Shown: one piece after another, positions 1 to 11,455 of the stretch
How positions within the stretch are numbered: position 1 is the stretch's first letter
Layout of the letters: each line of letters begins with the position of its first letter
The notes under the pieces: model-generated
The model's input: only the letters and a program-made list of their open reading frames with translations
What the model was told of the DNA's origin: nothing
The model's database searches: none
NCBI GenBank assembly: GCA_016617855.1
Contig: JAECUM010091535.1
Location: forward strand, 16,603-80,602
Length of the DNA stretch: 64,000 bases
Direction: 5' to 3'
Origin: Megalonaias nervosa
Taxonomy: Eukaryota; Mollusca; Bivalvia; Unionida; Unionidae
Translations under genes and position numbers: made by a program

Positions 1-120
1 AATCGGGAGGTAATTTAACTACTGAGTATACCACCTGTGTATCCCTGGCACTTGGAAAGTGTCCCCTTGTTGGACTCCGTGGCGGGTGGGGAGCACGGGT
101 GACGAAATAACAAACAAAAA

Positions 121-1278
121 ATGGAAAATCAAAAGAAAAGTCAACTGAAGAGAACAAAAACTATTTCTGACTCTGATGATGAACCATGTCGAGTGGAATC
201 TTTTCCTCGCTTCATGGTCATCCAGTCCAAAGATGAAGATAAACCACTTGCCGCACTATCTCCATTTATAGTTGAAAAGACAATACTTGGACTAGTCGGA
301 AAACCCAAAAGTGTTAAAAAACTGAAATCAGGTGGTCTGCTTGTAGAGTGCGAACGTAAGGCACATACTGAGAACATCCAGAAAATTAAGACCATTCATG
401 AGATACCAGTAAGTTGTTTTGCACACACATCACTCAATACATCAAAAGGCGTCATTCGTTGCCGTGACTTGGCTGGAGTCAGCGACAATGAAATCATCGA
501 AGGGATGAAAAATGAAGGTGTCACTGCAGTCCGTATAATTCGTATCAAACGTAACATCAATCTGCAGGACACCAACAAAATTATACTCACATTCAACAAA
601 CCAACAGTACCTAAAGTTGTCAAAGTTGGTTTTTTACAGGTCAAGGTTGAGATATATATACCAAACCCCCTTGGATGCTTCAAATGTCAAAAATACGGCC
701 ATCACGAAGACCGATGCTCGAAAAGTCAAATATGCGGCCGATGCGGAGACCCTTCTCATCGGGAATCCGAGTGCAGGGCTACTCCACATTGTATCAACTG
801 TGGAAAGGAGCATCATGCTAATTCAAAGGATTGTGACACCTGGAAACAGGAGAAGGAAATACAGAGGGTTAAGTACACTTCCAACATTCCCTTTCCAGAG
901 GCCAGAAAGCTTGTACAAGCTAGAACTTCCCTCCCCGGTCCGGCCTTCTCAACTGTAGTGAAAAACAATCCAAAAGCAACGAAGGACGCTCAAACCCAAA
1001 CAAGCCCACCTGAATCCACTTCTAGCTCCAATATCCCACACTATCAACCTCTAAAAAACTCAATATCAACTCAAACAACTTTCAACAACACTCCACCGCC
1101 AAAATCACCAAAAATAAAAAAGTCGCAAACAAATAGGCAGCAAAAGGGGTCTGATGACCCCATAAAACTGCACAACAGATTTGGAGACTTTGAGGACATG
1201 GACGCAGAAGACACTGCTCCATTTTCTCAAAGTAGCTCCAGACCTAACAAAAAAATCATCCCCGTACTTCCTCCGTAG
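121..1278 (+). CDS. Retrotransposon ORF1 protein, RRM-like plus three CCHC zinc knuckles
   Basis: Intact 385-residue ORF1 of copy A. Such proteins coat the element RNA and act as nucleic-acid chaperones in the ribonucleoprotein. Residues 28-180 form a folded region of the kind often modelled as RRM-like. Three CCHC knuckles follow: C186-x2-C-x4-H-x4-C199, C205-x2-C-x4-H-x4-C218 and C224-x2-C-x4-H-x5-C238. The tail is rich in Pro, Thr, Gln and Lys and probably disordered. The start at 121 is preceded by an A-rich leader and gives an N-terminus with an acidic SDSDDE stretch, also recognisable in copies B and C. The gap to ORF2 is 68 bases. This is the only undamaged ORF1 of the three copies, so A may be the youngest, or its ORF1 the least decayed. 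Confidence 0.88.
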   Translation: MENQKKSQLKRTKTISDSDDEPCRVESFPRFMVIQSKDEDKPLAALSPFIVEKTILGLVGKPKSVKKLKSGGLLVECERKAHTENIQKIKTIHEIPVSCFAHTSLNTSKGVIRCRDLAGVSDNEIIEGMKNEGVTAVRIIRIKRNINLQDTNKIILTFNKPTVPKVVKVGFLQVKVEIYIPNPLGCFKCQKYGHHEDRCSKSQICGRCGDPSHRESECRATPHCINCGKEHHANSKDCDTWKQEKEIQRVKYTSNIPFPEARKLVQARTSLPGPAFSTVVKNNPKATKDAQTQTSPPESTSSSNIPHYQPLKNSISTQTTFNNTPPPKSPKIKKSQTNRQQKGSDDPIKLHNRFGDFEDMDAEDTAPFSQSSSRPNKKIIPVLPP

Positions 1279-1346
1279 AAATAACCATATAGATTCTCTC
1301 CGCGAAAAGTATAACCTAGCTCCAAAATCTCCAATCTAAACTTATA

Positions 1347-3634
1347 ATGAAGAACACGATCATACAATGGAATTGTCGAGGACATAAAAGCAATTACAAT
1401 GACATTCTTCTGCTTTTGAACGAACATGATCCTGCAGTACTATGTCTGCAGGAAACATTTTTAAAAGACACAGACAACACCACTCTTAAAAACTACTCCT
1501 CTTATAACATCTACTCTAAAACTGGTGACAGGGCCTCAGGAGGAGTTTCCGTTATTGTAAACAACAGGGCTACTCACAGCGCTATTCCCTTGAACACAGA
1601 TTTACAAGCAATTGCTGTAAGAGTCACACTTCATCGAGTGATTACCTTTTGTTCTATTTATATACCACCAAACACCAACTTAGTACCAAATGATTTAGAC
1701 AACCTTGTTAAACAACTGCCCACTCCATTTGTTCTACTTGGGGATTTTAATGCCCATAACATTTTATGGGGATCAAACCATATAAGCGACAGGGGCAAAA
1801 AGGTTGAAGATTTCATTACTAGACACGACTTGTGTCTATATAACACCAAATCAGCGACATATTTACACCCGGGAACGGGTACATATACGTGTATCGATTT
1901 GACAATTTGTTCTCCTTCGCTGCTATTGGGTTATGATTGGAAGGTCGCTGATGACTTTCACAGCAGTGATCACTTTCCATTCTCCCTTGAAAATATTAAC
2001 TCTACAATTGATGACGCAGTTTCACAATGGAATTTAAAGAAGGCCGACTGGGCCAAATTTGAAACACTTTGTACAGCTAGGCTTAACAGGAATACCGTCC
2101 TAAACGACAATGACCCTATTCGACAATTTACTTCCGTCTTAATTGAGATTGCAGAGGAATCCATTCCTAAGTCCTCACCGAACTGTAAAAGAACCCAAAA
2201 ACCGTGGTTCACCAAAGAGTGTAAAGATGCCATTAGACAACGCCGAGAAGCACTGAAAATATTTAATAATCGTCCAACGCCCGAAAATTTAACTAAGTAC
2301 CGAATTGTTCGGGCCAAAGCTCGCGGCACGATTACAGAAAGTAAAAGAGCATCATGGAAAAAATATGTTTCAACTTTAAATTCTAGTTCTTCTTTAAAGA
2401 AAGTTTGGGACACAATCCGCAAAATCAATGGAAAAGGAAAACACAATTCTTTTCGACATCTGAAACTAAATAACACCAATTTCAATACCAAACGTGAAAT
2501 AGCTAATATACTTGTTAATAGTTTCTCTAAAAATTCATAATCGTCTAATTATTCAGAAGCATTCCGTAGATTAAAAGTTCAAAAAGAAAAGACACGGTTT
2601 AAATTCGCATCGAACAACTCGGAAAGTTATAATCAACCGTTATCATTGTTGGAGCTCATGGAATCTTTGAATAAAGCCCATGATACATCCGCTGGGCCTG
2701 ACGATATACATTACCAGTTTTTGAAACACCTTCCAGAACCATCCTTAACAGTTCTTCTGGAAATCTTCAATGATTTATGGATTACTGGTAATGTACCAAA
2801 AATTTGGAAAGAAGCAACAGTAATACCAATTCCCAAACCAGGCAAAGATAGCGCAGATCCTACCAACTATAGACCTATATCATTAACTAGCTGCGTATGC
2901 AAAACAATGGAACGAATGAGCAATTCTCGGCTTGTATGGTATTTGGAAAGCAACAATTTAATATCTCCTTTTCAAAGTGGCTTTCGGTGTGGCCGTAGCA
3001 CCAATGATCATCTGGTTAGACTGGAAACCTTTATCCGCGACGTTTTTATCAAGAAAGAACATTTAGTAGCGGTTTTCTTTGACTTGGAAAAGGCCTATGA
3101 TACAACATGGAAGTACGGGATACTAAATGACCTGCAAGATCTGGGTCTAAAAGGCCGTCTTCCCTCTTTCATGTCAAACTTTCTCTCAGACAGAGAATTC
3201 AAGGTACGAATATAGTATACTGTTGGTTACCCAGCCATATTGGAATTAAAGGTAATGACAAAGCAGACCGCACTGCTAAAATGGCCCTATCACTGGAACC
3301 ATCTGATTTTAATACACCGTATACTGATTTTAAACGTAATATCAAAGAATGTTTACGTCAGAAATGGCAGGCATCATGGAATGATGCCGTGAATAACAAA
3401 CTTCATGCCATCAAGCCAACCCTAGGAGAATGGACTCCTTCCTACAGAGCCGTCCGTAGGGAGGATGTAGTCATTGCAAGAATTCGAATTGGTCATACTT
3501 ATTTAACCCACTCCTATATACTAAAAGGAGAAGATCCACCAGAGTGCGTAGCTTGCAATGAACCATTCACCGTTAAGCACTTTATGTTGGAGTTTTTCGA
3601 CCTCCAACCTACGCGTATCATTATTACAATGTGA
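1347..3634 (+). pseudogene. Retrotransposon ORF2 (endonuclease-RT-RNase H), nonsense codon and internal deletion
   Basis: The N-terminal 215 or so residues are an APE-like endonuclease. Motifs seen in order are QWNCRG, CLQETF, GDFNAHN, TCIDLTI and SSDHFPF, which supply the metal-binding and catalytic Asn, Glu, Asp and His. The frame is interrupted by a TAA at 2,538-2,540; copy C has a serine codon there. It then stays open in the same frame to 3,215, covering the RT N-terminus with PIPKPGKD, NYRPISLTS and FFDLEKAYD (first catalytic Asp). Near 3,209 the sequence jumps to the end of the RNase H domain (YCWLPSHIGIKGNDKAD), skipping the YADD region and most of RNase H. This ORF2 therefore cannot make an active RT. 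Confidence 0.88.
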
Positions 3635-3650
3635 ATTACATTATATACAG

Positions 3651-3678
<28 letters not shown>
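3651..3678. repeat. (AT)n microsatellite in the retrotransposon 3' UTR
   Basis: About 14 AT dinucleotides inside the 3' UTR of copy A. The matching position of copy B has only a short TATATAT, so the repeat expanded in this copy. Confidence 0.9.
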
Positions 3679-3681
<3 letters not shown>

Positions 3682-4801
3682 ATATCATGATATATATATA
3701 TATACCGTCATTAGATTTTAATTACCTTTCATCTGTTTTCGTTGTCATACATCATTTTCACTCCCCGTTGACCGGGAAACTTTATTTATCACCGTTACCA
3801 TTTTATCGTTTTTCCTTCAACTGTTTGGTTTCGTATCTCTGGTCGATATGTAATCTTTTACCACTTTTAAATAATGAAAGATATATCCTTTTGTATGGCG
3901 CTAAATAGCCTCATAGTGCTGGTGCGCCGTAAAAAATTCAACCAACCAACCACTCCTTACTATGATGAACGAATCCGTAAATTGAACACTGTTATTAAAT
4001 TCCATTAATGCAAATATGTTTAATTGAAACTGCAATTTTAGCTTATGTATTACTTAGTTAAAATTTATTTTTTGTTTTATTTGTTTAAGGGGGTTCGTTT
4101 TGTTTATTTCTTCTGAATAGTCTCGCTCAGTTCTCTTTTAATGTTCCACCTATCCACTCATACTGGGCAATAATATCGAGGGAGGTCATCCTCTAGATAA
4201 CGATCGCCAAATCAATGAACAGAGTTGCATACCTACACATGACAACACCTTTTCAAAGTGGGGTCTATTGTCAGGGAGATTTTGAACACGTGAGTGACAG
4301 AGCTGACTGGGTGGATATTGAATAGAAATAGAGTACCATAGCAGTGATATATTTGTTTATTAATCAAGCAAAGTGTTACGAGAGTGAACCGAGTCAATAT
4401 ATATGCATTCTGTAATTTGTGCATGCCATTGTTGATATTTTCTTTAATGTTTCTTATAACATTGTAAGAAATTAAGAATCCGTACATAAACTGCTTGATA
4501 GTGTGGTAGTTGTCTGAATTCAGGTTAATTCATAAGAAATATTGCCTTTAGTTACCCTTACTAGAAAAGCTAATTACAGAAGTCGGGGGGGGGGAGTAAT
4601 TGCACATTTGGGGACAAATTTAGAATTTTGTACTGTCAAAAGCTGTTAGGTTCTTTTGAGTGATTTAAGTAAGTCTGTGTTTAAGACTTTACTAGAATAG
4701 AATACTGGTAAGTAGTTTTAAGGAATCTGTTTCCTGTAAGGCAGTAAGAAGTTAGTAAATACTTGAGCTAAGTAAAGTGGTTGGTGATACAGTAGATTAG
4801 A

Positions 4802-5112
4802 ATGGCAACTGATAGGCAGTTATTCAGAGAGTTTAAGTCTCTTTGTAAAGACGAATTAGGTTATGAAGGGACCCAATTAGCGAAATTTGTAGAGCGGAGT
4901 CCCGTAAAATACAGAGAACAGCAGGCGGCAGAGAAAGAAAGAATGAGGCAAGCCGAGGAAAAACAAAGAATCTGACAAGCCGAGGAAAAACAAAGAATCA
5001 GACAACCCGAAGAAACGGGAAAAGAAAGAGAAATCGAGTTAGCCAGATTACAAGCCGAAGAAAGAGCCAGGGAGAGAGAACATGCGTTATCCATGGAGAG
5101 AAGCGGAATCTA
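4802..5112 (+). pseudogene. LTR-retrotransposon gag N-terminal fragment
   Basis: Reading from ATG at 4,802 gives a protein starting MATDRQLFREFKSL and continuing GTQLAKFVERS. It then runs into a long, highly charged Glu/Arg/Gln-rich stretch (repeats of RQAEEKQRI), probably coiled coil. One in-frame TGA lies at 4,973-4,975 within a tandem repeat of that motif, and the frame closes at about 5,112. The layout of a short LxxFVE segment followed by an EKER-type coiled coil is common at the N-terminus of gag in metazoan Ty3/Gypsy-like elements. That assignment is by resemblance. No pol domains, LTRs or primer-binding site were recognised nearby, so it is at most a remnant. Confidence 0.5.
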
Positions 5113-7529
5113 GGAGGGGCGAAGAAATACTCCTCACACTTAATCCGTGTGCGTTTTCAATTTCATCTGAGTAATGCCAGTTAGTAAGGCTTTGGTTTCT
5201 TTGAGAATTTATACACATATCATTGTTGGTCCACAAAGCTGAAAAGCTTGACATGTCAGAGTTGAGCCTACTCTAACGTTGTGAAATATTTGTGTTTACA
5301 GCTTGAGCAGAGTTTTATCCGCAACAGAAACGTATTATTATGTCCAGATAACCAAGGGAGGGCTTTGATAAAGAGTAGAAAGTAATGTGGTCATAAACTG
5401 GCAATCAACGATCTTTAATTGCACACGGATCACATACAATATTATGAAACCTAATGGTTTTAGATCTTCTATTTAAAAAATGAACTCAACGGACAGTGTT
5501 AAATTTGAAAATTCATACATTCCCAATTTCTGTTGCAAAATAGTATGACTGCCTGGGTCAAATGCTTTTCTAGAATCAAACAGTAATACGCTGATAAGAT
5601 TGTATCTATTTCGCGTTAAGAAGAATTAGTAATGTCTGTTCAAGCCGTCTGAGGGCATTGACATTTTATAACACTTGCTTAATTTTGGACTACAGCCTTT
5701 GTATTGATTACGGGGATATGCAAATACTGACATGTAAGTCGACGAGTTTTGATGGTATAGGCAGAATCGAAACTGGTTTTTAATTTCATTTATCGTTACT
5801 TGACCCTTTTGTGAAGACGAGGTCACTTATGACGATTTCTACTGTCAGAATAAGTGCTAGTTATAATATTTCGTAATAGAGGTAATGTTTGGACGGATGA
5901 GCACCGGGATTTAAATATAAATGATTATTTGATTTTTTATGATAATGAATTAAATTTGAAACTTAATAATTTTAGTGGATGGTGTAAAACGTGAAACGTC
6001 TGATATAATATCTCTCATTTTTTTGTAACGCCATAGCTAGAAAAGTTAAACACTTGAATGTATGTTGTTGCATAATTTTCACAAACGCATGATAAAGAGA
6101 TATCTTAACTATTTTCTGTCAAAAGGTAAGATTTTGTCGTTTTCAAGTCGGTCAAAATCTATCGGAAATATTTCCAAAACTCGTTTGGCGTAGTGACACA
6201 TTGGTCTAGGATATAGCTGTACCTTTTTAAGTTTGTTGATCGTGTCACGGTCGAACTAAGTGTATGTCAGATAATCGTCTGCTTTGCAGCTGGATTGTAC
6301 CAGTGAAAGAGGGTATTGTTGCATATGTTTGTACCTTTTAGTGGTACTAGTCGTTTGCTCTTACATTGGACGCTAATATTTACAATAGCCACATCAAAAG
6401 ATATGTCATAACGTCATATCTTTCACATCTGGATATGACTTATATGTAAAACATAATAACACCCTTAAACACAATGAATGCATAAAACATACCCATTAAA
6501 ACTGAATATATTGCTTAAGTTGTGACTATACAGGTTGTACATAGGGATTATGACCTAAAATGATTCAGCAATGAACCAGGTTCTCTGTCTCATCTCTACA
6601 ATGTACAATGAATACAGTATTTGTCCGAAACTGATTCGGGAAAAACTTCTCGCAAGAAGATTAAAATGTGCTTCGGCAAGGTTTGTTCTGTAACAATTTT
6701 GTTTGTTTTGAATCAACTTAAGTTTGTCAAATTTAAAGGCTGGTAAATTAGCACGAGAACAAACTTATCTTACCTACTTTTACCAGAAGATTATTAGAAC
6801 GTTCTGGAAGAAATAAAGTGTGAATGTACGATTGATTTCATATTGAATAAACACATTGTTCTACATATGAACCGGCACATACACTCACACGAACATGCAC
6901 ATATACACACTTACATTCCCGAACGAAGTGTACATCAGTGAAAACTAGCACAGTATGTGGTAGAAATATATCAGCATCACAATAAATGCTTAGAAGTAGT
7001 TTTGAAAAGAAATGCTTCTCTTAACACTTGCTTTATTAGATTGTTAAGTACATAGAGAAGGAGCCATTACATGAATAGTATTTAGTACGCATGTAATATT
7101 TTTACAAGCAGTTATCATGCAGCTCCTCAGTTAGTCATCTTATCGCTTTTTTAAATTGCTCAATTGTATCCGTCATTGGTCATGGGGCGCGAGAACAATA
7201 GAAAGGATGTTCGAATGCTTAAATATTTCTCCTCTGATGCATGGTGACTGAAGCAATCATCGTTAATTAAGTAAATCTTCAGAATGTATAATGATAACCT
7301 TATTGACCGTAACGTGTGCATGAAAGTGACTGGACATTCCAAATTGATATTGCAATACACCAATGAATTAGCGCTTGCCGATCAGAAATATCTTTATACC
7401 ATGTAAAGTAACAATTGTTCTTGTTCAGTAATTGACACGTGAAGGTTCAGAAAAGGATCGACTTTTATAATTTATTTTACTTAGTTTTAATATTATACTA
7501 AAGCTTGGAGGAGAATGCAAACAATTCAC

Positions 7530-7530
<1 letters not shown>
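5113..7530. other. Non-coding stretch, no feature recognised
   Basis: AT-rich sequence with only short ORFs of no recognisable composition. I see no conserved domain, clear terminal repeats or long tandem repeats. 3,952-4,801 is similar apart from a short poly-G run near 4,584. Confidence 0.5.
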
Positions 7531-7578
<48 letters not shown>

Positions 7579-7610
7579 CAGAGAGAGAGACAGAGACAGA
7601 GAGAGAGAGG
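7531..7610. repeat. (AG)n microsatellite
   Basis: Long AG run with interspersed CAGAGA variants. Apparent ORFs through it (Leu/Ser/Cys runs on the minus strand) are artefacts of the repeat. Confidence 0.92.
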
Positions 7611-7804
7611 AGCTTCAAATATCCTTGGGCATTTATAAGTCAGTTTCCCTTGGTGAAATCTAAGGATTAGTATTTGAAATGTGAACATATGCTAAAATCA
7701 AATTTTGCAAACTGTGTTTGCTAATGCAGCCTGGGAGCCAAACACTATGAAGGCAACAACTGCACAGCAGCATCCTACGGAGCCCAAGAGAGGACACGAG
7801 GTAA

Positions 7805-8458
7805 AAATATTATTTCGTTCCCTCAAATTAATAATTTGTTCCCTCAAGTTAGCATTTCGTTCCGTCAAAATAATAATTCGTTCCCTCAAATTAATATTTC
7901 GTTCCTTCAAGCTACTAGTTTCTTTCCTGAAGATAATAATTCGTTCCCTTAAATTAATATTTCGTTCCCTCAAGATAATAATTCGTTCCCTCGAATTAAC
8001 ATTTCGCTCCCTCAAATTGCTAATTCGTTCGTACAAGTTATTATTTTGCTCCCTCAAGTTATTATTGGTTCCTCAAATTAATAATTTGTTCCCTCAAGTT
8101 TGCATTTCGTTCCCTCAAATTAATATTTCGTTCCCTAAAATTAATATTTCCTTCCCTCAAAATAATAATTTGTTCCCTCATGTTAGCATTTCGTTCCCTC
8201 AAGTTACTATTTTGTTCCCTCAAGATCATAATTCTTTCCTCAAATTAACATTTCGTTCCCTCAGATTGGTAATTCGTTCGCACAAGTTATTATTGTGTTC
8301 CCACAAGTTATTATTCGTTCCTTCAAATTAATAATGTGTTTCCTCAAGTTAGCATTTCGTTCCTTCAAAATAATAATTCGTTCCCTCAAATTATTATTTC
8401 CTTCCCTCAAATTAATATTTCGTTACCTTAAAATAATAATTTGTTCCCTCAAGTTATG
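7805..8458. repeat. 21-bp minisatellite (about 31 units)
   Basis: Tandem array of an imperfect 21-bp unit, consensus close to TTCGTTCCCTCAAATTAATAT. Units differ by substitutions and an occasional 2-base deletion, as near 8,066. Because 21 is a multiple of three, long frames stay open on both strands. The plus strand reads a repeated RSLKLII-like heptad and the minus strand a repeated NLRERNI-like heptad. It ends 20 bases before the first coding segment of the integrase-core gene. I treat it as a minisatellite; coding use is possible but not supported by splice or start signals. Confidence 0.85.
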
Positions 8459-8478
8459 TAATAGATTATTGCATTACA

Positions 8479-9346
8479 ATGGCGGATGCTGGTGTCAGAA
8501 TTGAGCTGATTCAGTTCTACTTCAAACTCGGACTTCTTTATAAAGACATCATCACTGTTCTTTCAGTTCAACATGGGATTATCATCAGTGAACGCCATCT
8601 AAGACGTATACTAAAATCTAGAGGTCTTTCAAGGCATAAAGAGTACAGTAGCAAACGTAGTATTCCTTATATCCAATGAAATCAATCGTTCAGGTCAATT
8701 GCATGGATATCGATGGATGCACGCAAAATGTGTGGCTAAATGGCTTAAAAGTTAGAAACGAAGACGTGCGACTCATTCTATCTGCGTTGGATCCTAATGG
8801 GTACCAGGCTAGAAGAGCACGACGTCTCAATAGACGGGAACATTTTGCCAAAGGACCAAATTATATCTGGCACATTGATTCGTATGATAAGTTGAAGCCG
8901 TGCCGTGCTGTATAAATGGATGTATCGATGGATATTCAAGAAATATTGTATGGCTTTATGTGTATCCTAATTCCAGCGATCCAAGAATCATAGGTGGTTA
9001 TTTCATAAGTACTGTTGGAAAATTAGGTGGAGTACCCACTCTCGTAAGAGGCGACCTTGGAACTGAAAATTGCTACGTCAAGAATTTCCAGCGTTTTCTG
9101 AGGAGAAACAGGCAAAATGAAAACGTTAATGAAAATGCATTCTTAGAACGTGCTAGTACCCATACCCAGTGGATTGAGTGTTGGTGGGGACATTTTCGAA
9201 AAAAATGTGCAGAATTCTGGATTGATCTCTTTCAACGAATTTGGTGGAGACATTTTGGACAAAAGCATTCTACAGTTTTATTTCATGGGAATGATTCAGG
9301 TATAAAACTAATTACCTTTTGTGAAAACAAATTAGGATATAGATGA
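8479..9346 (+). pseudogene. Integrase-core (DDE/rve) protein, 5' coding part with three frameshifts
   Basis: Three overlapping reading frames together give one protein. It has an N-terminal helix-turn-helix-like region (8,479-8,667), a linker rich in Arg (to about 8,850) and an rve-type catalytic core. Candidate acidic triad: Asp in WHIDSYDKL, Asp in RGDLGTEN and Glu in WIECWWGHF, the last two separated by 40 residues. Frame changes occur near 8,667, 8,745 and 8,900. The family (uncharacterised integrase-core proteins of cnidarians, fish and molluscs with the WWGxxRK motif) is recognised from its motifs. The reading diverges from the family after FWIDLF (about 9,234) and closes at 9,346. Its C-terminal portion lies at 13,157-13,486. 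It is either a decayed copy or a gene with sequencing indels. Confidence 0.75.
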
Positions 9347-9648
9347 CTGAACATGATCATAAATTATCACAAGTGAAGTGAAATGCCAAATCCCACGAGG
9401 TCGGCACTTATCCCTTCGGATATTTCAGCTCGGGCTATTTATTTATTGCACTTACGCTGTGTACCCTCGCCGAGATCTCTTTGCATGTTTTAAAACGGAT
9501 CTAAGTTATAAGTTGTGTCTTTGATATGGTTAACACTACATCTAAATTCAACGTTGGTAGGAAATTTGCACCCGATAAGCAAATATATTGTTGGATGAGA
9601 TATTGTATTCTCATATATTATTTATATTTTCAAAGTTGTGCATACCGC

Positions 9649-9940
9649 TTCTGTGGACTAGTGGTTACAGCATCCGCTTCGGATGCGGGAGATCACGGGT
9701 TCTAACCCCGGCTGAGTCATACCAAAGACTTATACAAATGGTACTAGCAGCTGCCTCGCCTGGCGCTCAGCATTAAGAGGTTAGGACTGGTCTGCCTGGT
9801 GTCAGGATAATGTAACCTGGTGGAACATGATGCCACATGTCTGCGGCATGATGCCTCGGTGCTAGAATCACTATAAACTGCCACACTGCAGACATCGTAG
9901 GGATATGACTGAACAATTGTTAGAGATACGTTAAAAATCC

Positions 9941-9942
<2 letters not shown>
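9649..9942 (+). mobile_element. tRNA-derived SINE, copy 1
   Basis: Begins with a tRNA-like head containing an A-box-like segment (TAGTGGTTACAGC, about 9,659) and a B box (GGTTCTAACCC, 9,698-9,708). A body shared with the copy at 34,931 follows: CATACCAAAGACTTATA, GCTGCCTCGC, GGCGCTCAGC and CTATAAACTG. The downstream end runs straight into a CA microsatellite. The head and B box show RNA polymerase III ancestry. The family resembles molluscan SINEs, but I cannot assign a named one. Confidence 0.8.
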
Positions 9943-10010
<68 letters not shown>

Positions 10011-10022
10011 CACACACACACA
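9943..10022. repeat. (CA)n microsatellite at the SINE 3' end
   Basis: About 40 CA units with one CG interruption, directly abutting the SINE body; it may have grown from the SINE tail. Confidence 0.92.
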
Positions 10023-11096
10023 CTCAAACTTGTGCGTAATTTGAACAACTAAACAACAGACTGAAACAGAACGGATATACCGTCCGTTTTCAGAAGTTAG
10101 CTCGAAAACTAATTATCTTAACAATGTCACAGTGGCTATAACCAGTTTTACAGGATCGCGTGTATATATTGCTCTCGGGGATATTTGCACATGTAAGGTT
10201 TCTGTCAACAATACTGGCGCAAACCGCATACCGAATTCGACCGATTGACGAAAATAAAATACTGCAATGCTTACCGTTTGAAAAGTGGCAATTGTCACCA
10301 GAACATTCCGTTCAACATAATGCTAATTTTGAACATACAGGTTACCACGCGTGTGTTTTCGTGATTCTCTATATATTGGCCTATTCTGCACATTGCTTTG
10401 AAAAGATGTGATGTTTATGCATCAAGCTATGGAAATTAAATGCATTGCTTTGGACTCTCTGTCTGCATTTCAGCCGATGAACATGGTCAGGTTTATAGCT
10501 GGTTTTACACAATTCAACGTAACAGTACCACAAAATGGCAAGATATATTAAGCAAAATAAACCGATTTTGTAAAATAAAATGTGTAAAAGTTCAATATTT
10601 TATAAAAATAAGCTATTATGTTGAAGAGAAACAATAATGAGTAGGATATCATGTGTTTACAAGATCTCATTTATGGGAAAAAAATAATAAAGAATTTAGA
10701 AACAGACTGTTGAGAATCAGTTCGAGCAGCAAGTTGAGAAGTTCTCTCTTTCATAGTATGATAAACACGGTCCTATGCCAGAACGGGGCCATAGTGGCAG
10801 TCTGAGATAATTTTGTCACTGCATTATTTTGTTCCTTCAGATTATTGCTTTTTCTCAACATCCAGCTCGCGTTGAGCACCTGTGGCTGACCATTAGAATT
10901 CACATTTTCATAAGCATTTAGAATAGAAATATGAAATATTTGTGTACACTTTATGAATATCACTTTCCTTATTTAAAGGACAATCATTCTTTCTTGTACA
11001 AATTGGATTGTCCACCAAAAACAACACATGATCCAATGTTTACAGAAATGACGTATCGTTGCACAGAATTACACTACGCGCAGAATAGTCCGAAAC

Positions 11097-11098
<2 letters not shown>

Positions 11099-11183
<85 letters not shown>
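11099..11183. repeat. (AT)n microsatellite
   Basis: About 42 AT units, uninterrupted; capable of cruciform formation. Confidence 0.93.
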
Positions 11184-11191
<8 letters not shown>

Positions 11192-11392
11192 TGTATTGAA
11201 AACTGGATAGACTGATGATAATTGCATTGTTACGTACGTATGCAAATGTTGAAAGACTTTAAACTTCAGAAAAAATACAAGCAATAAATACTATTGTTCC
11301 TGTTGATAATGTGAACCTGTGCTGATGATGATGATTATCATTTCTTGAGATTATTTTGTTGTTTAAAGTCTAATTTAGTCTGAGGAAGGTAG

Positions 11393-11396
<4 letters not shown>

Positions 11397-11452
<56 letters not shown>
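11397..11452. repeat. (AG)n microsatellite
   Basis: About 28 GA units inside the putative intron of the integrase-core gene. Confidence 0.92.

Positions 11453-11455
<3 letters not shown>

Larger units (their letters stand above)
1..3951 (+). mobile_element. Non-LTR retrotransposon copy A (I/Nimb-like, RNase H-bearing)
   Basis: Almost complete non-LTR retrotransposon. It starts inside the 5' UTR, which also occurs before copies B (13,640) and C (60,377). Two ORFs follow: a zinc-knuckle ORF1 and an ORF2 with APE-type endonuclease, reverse transcriptase and the end of an RNase H. The 3' UTR contains an AT microsatellite. The element ends in a short CCAA repeat at 3,939-3,951 rather than poly(A). 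APE endonuclease plus RNase H plus a CCHC ORF1 places it in the Jockey/I superfamily; I infer an I- or Nimb-like clade. Compared with copy B it lacks about 1.28 kb of ORF2 at the junction near 3,209. Confidence 0.9.

Noticed and set aside
617..958. Overlapping 113-residue ORF inside ORF1 of copy A
   Set aside because: A shadow of ORF1 in another frame; the real frame shows conserved zinc knuckles. Similar shadows lie within copies B and C.
7805..8458. CRISPR-like array of regular short repeats
   Set aside because: Repeats are directly adjacent without unique spacers, the unit is 21 bp and imperfect, and the context is animal. It is a minisatellite. The same holds for the 24-bp array at 55,268-55,970.
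9659..9720. Functional tRNA gene
   Set aside because: A and B boxes are present, but the acceptor stem cannot be paired convincingly and the sequence continues into a SINE body shared with 34,931-35,190.
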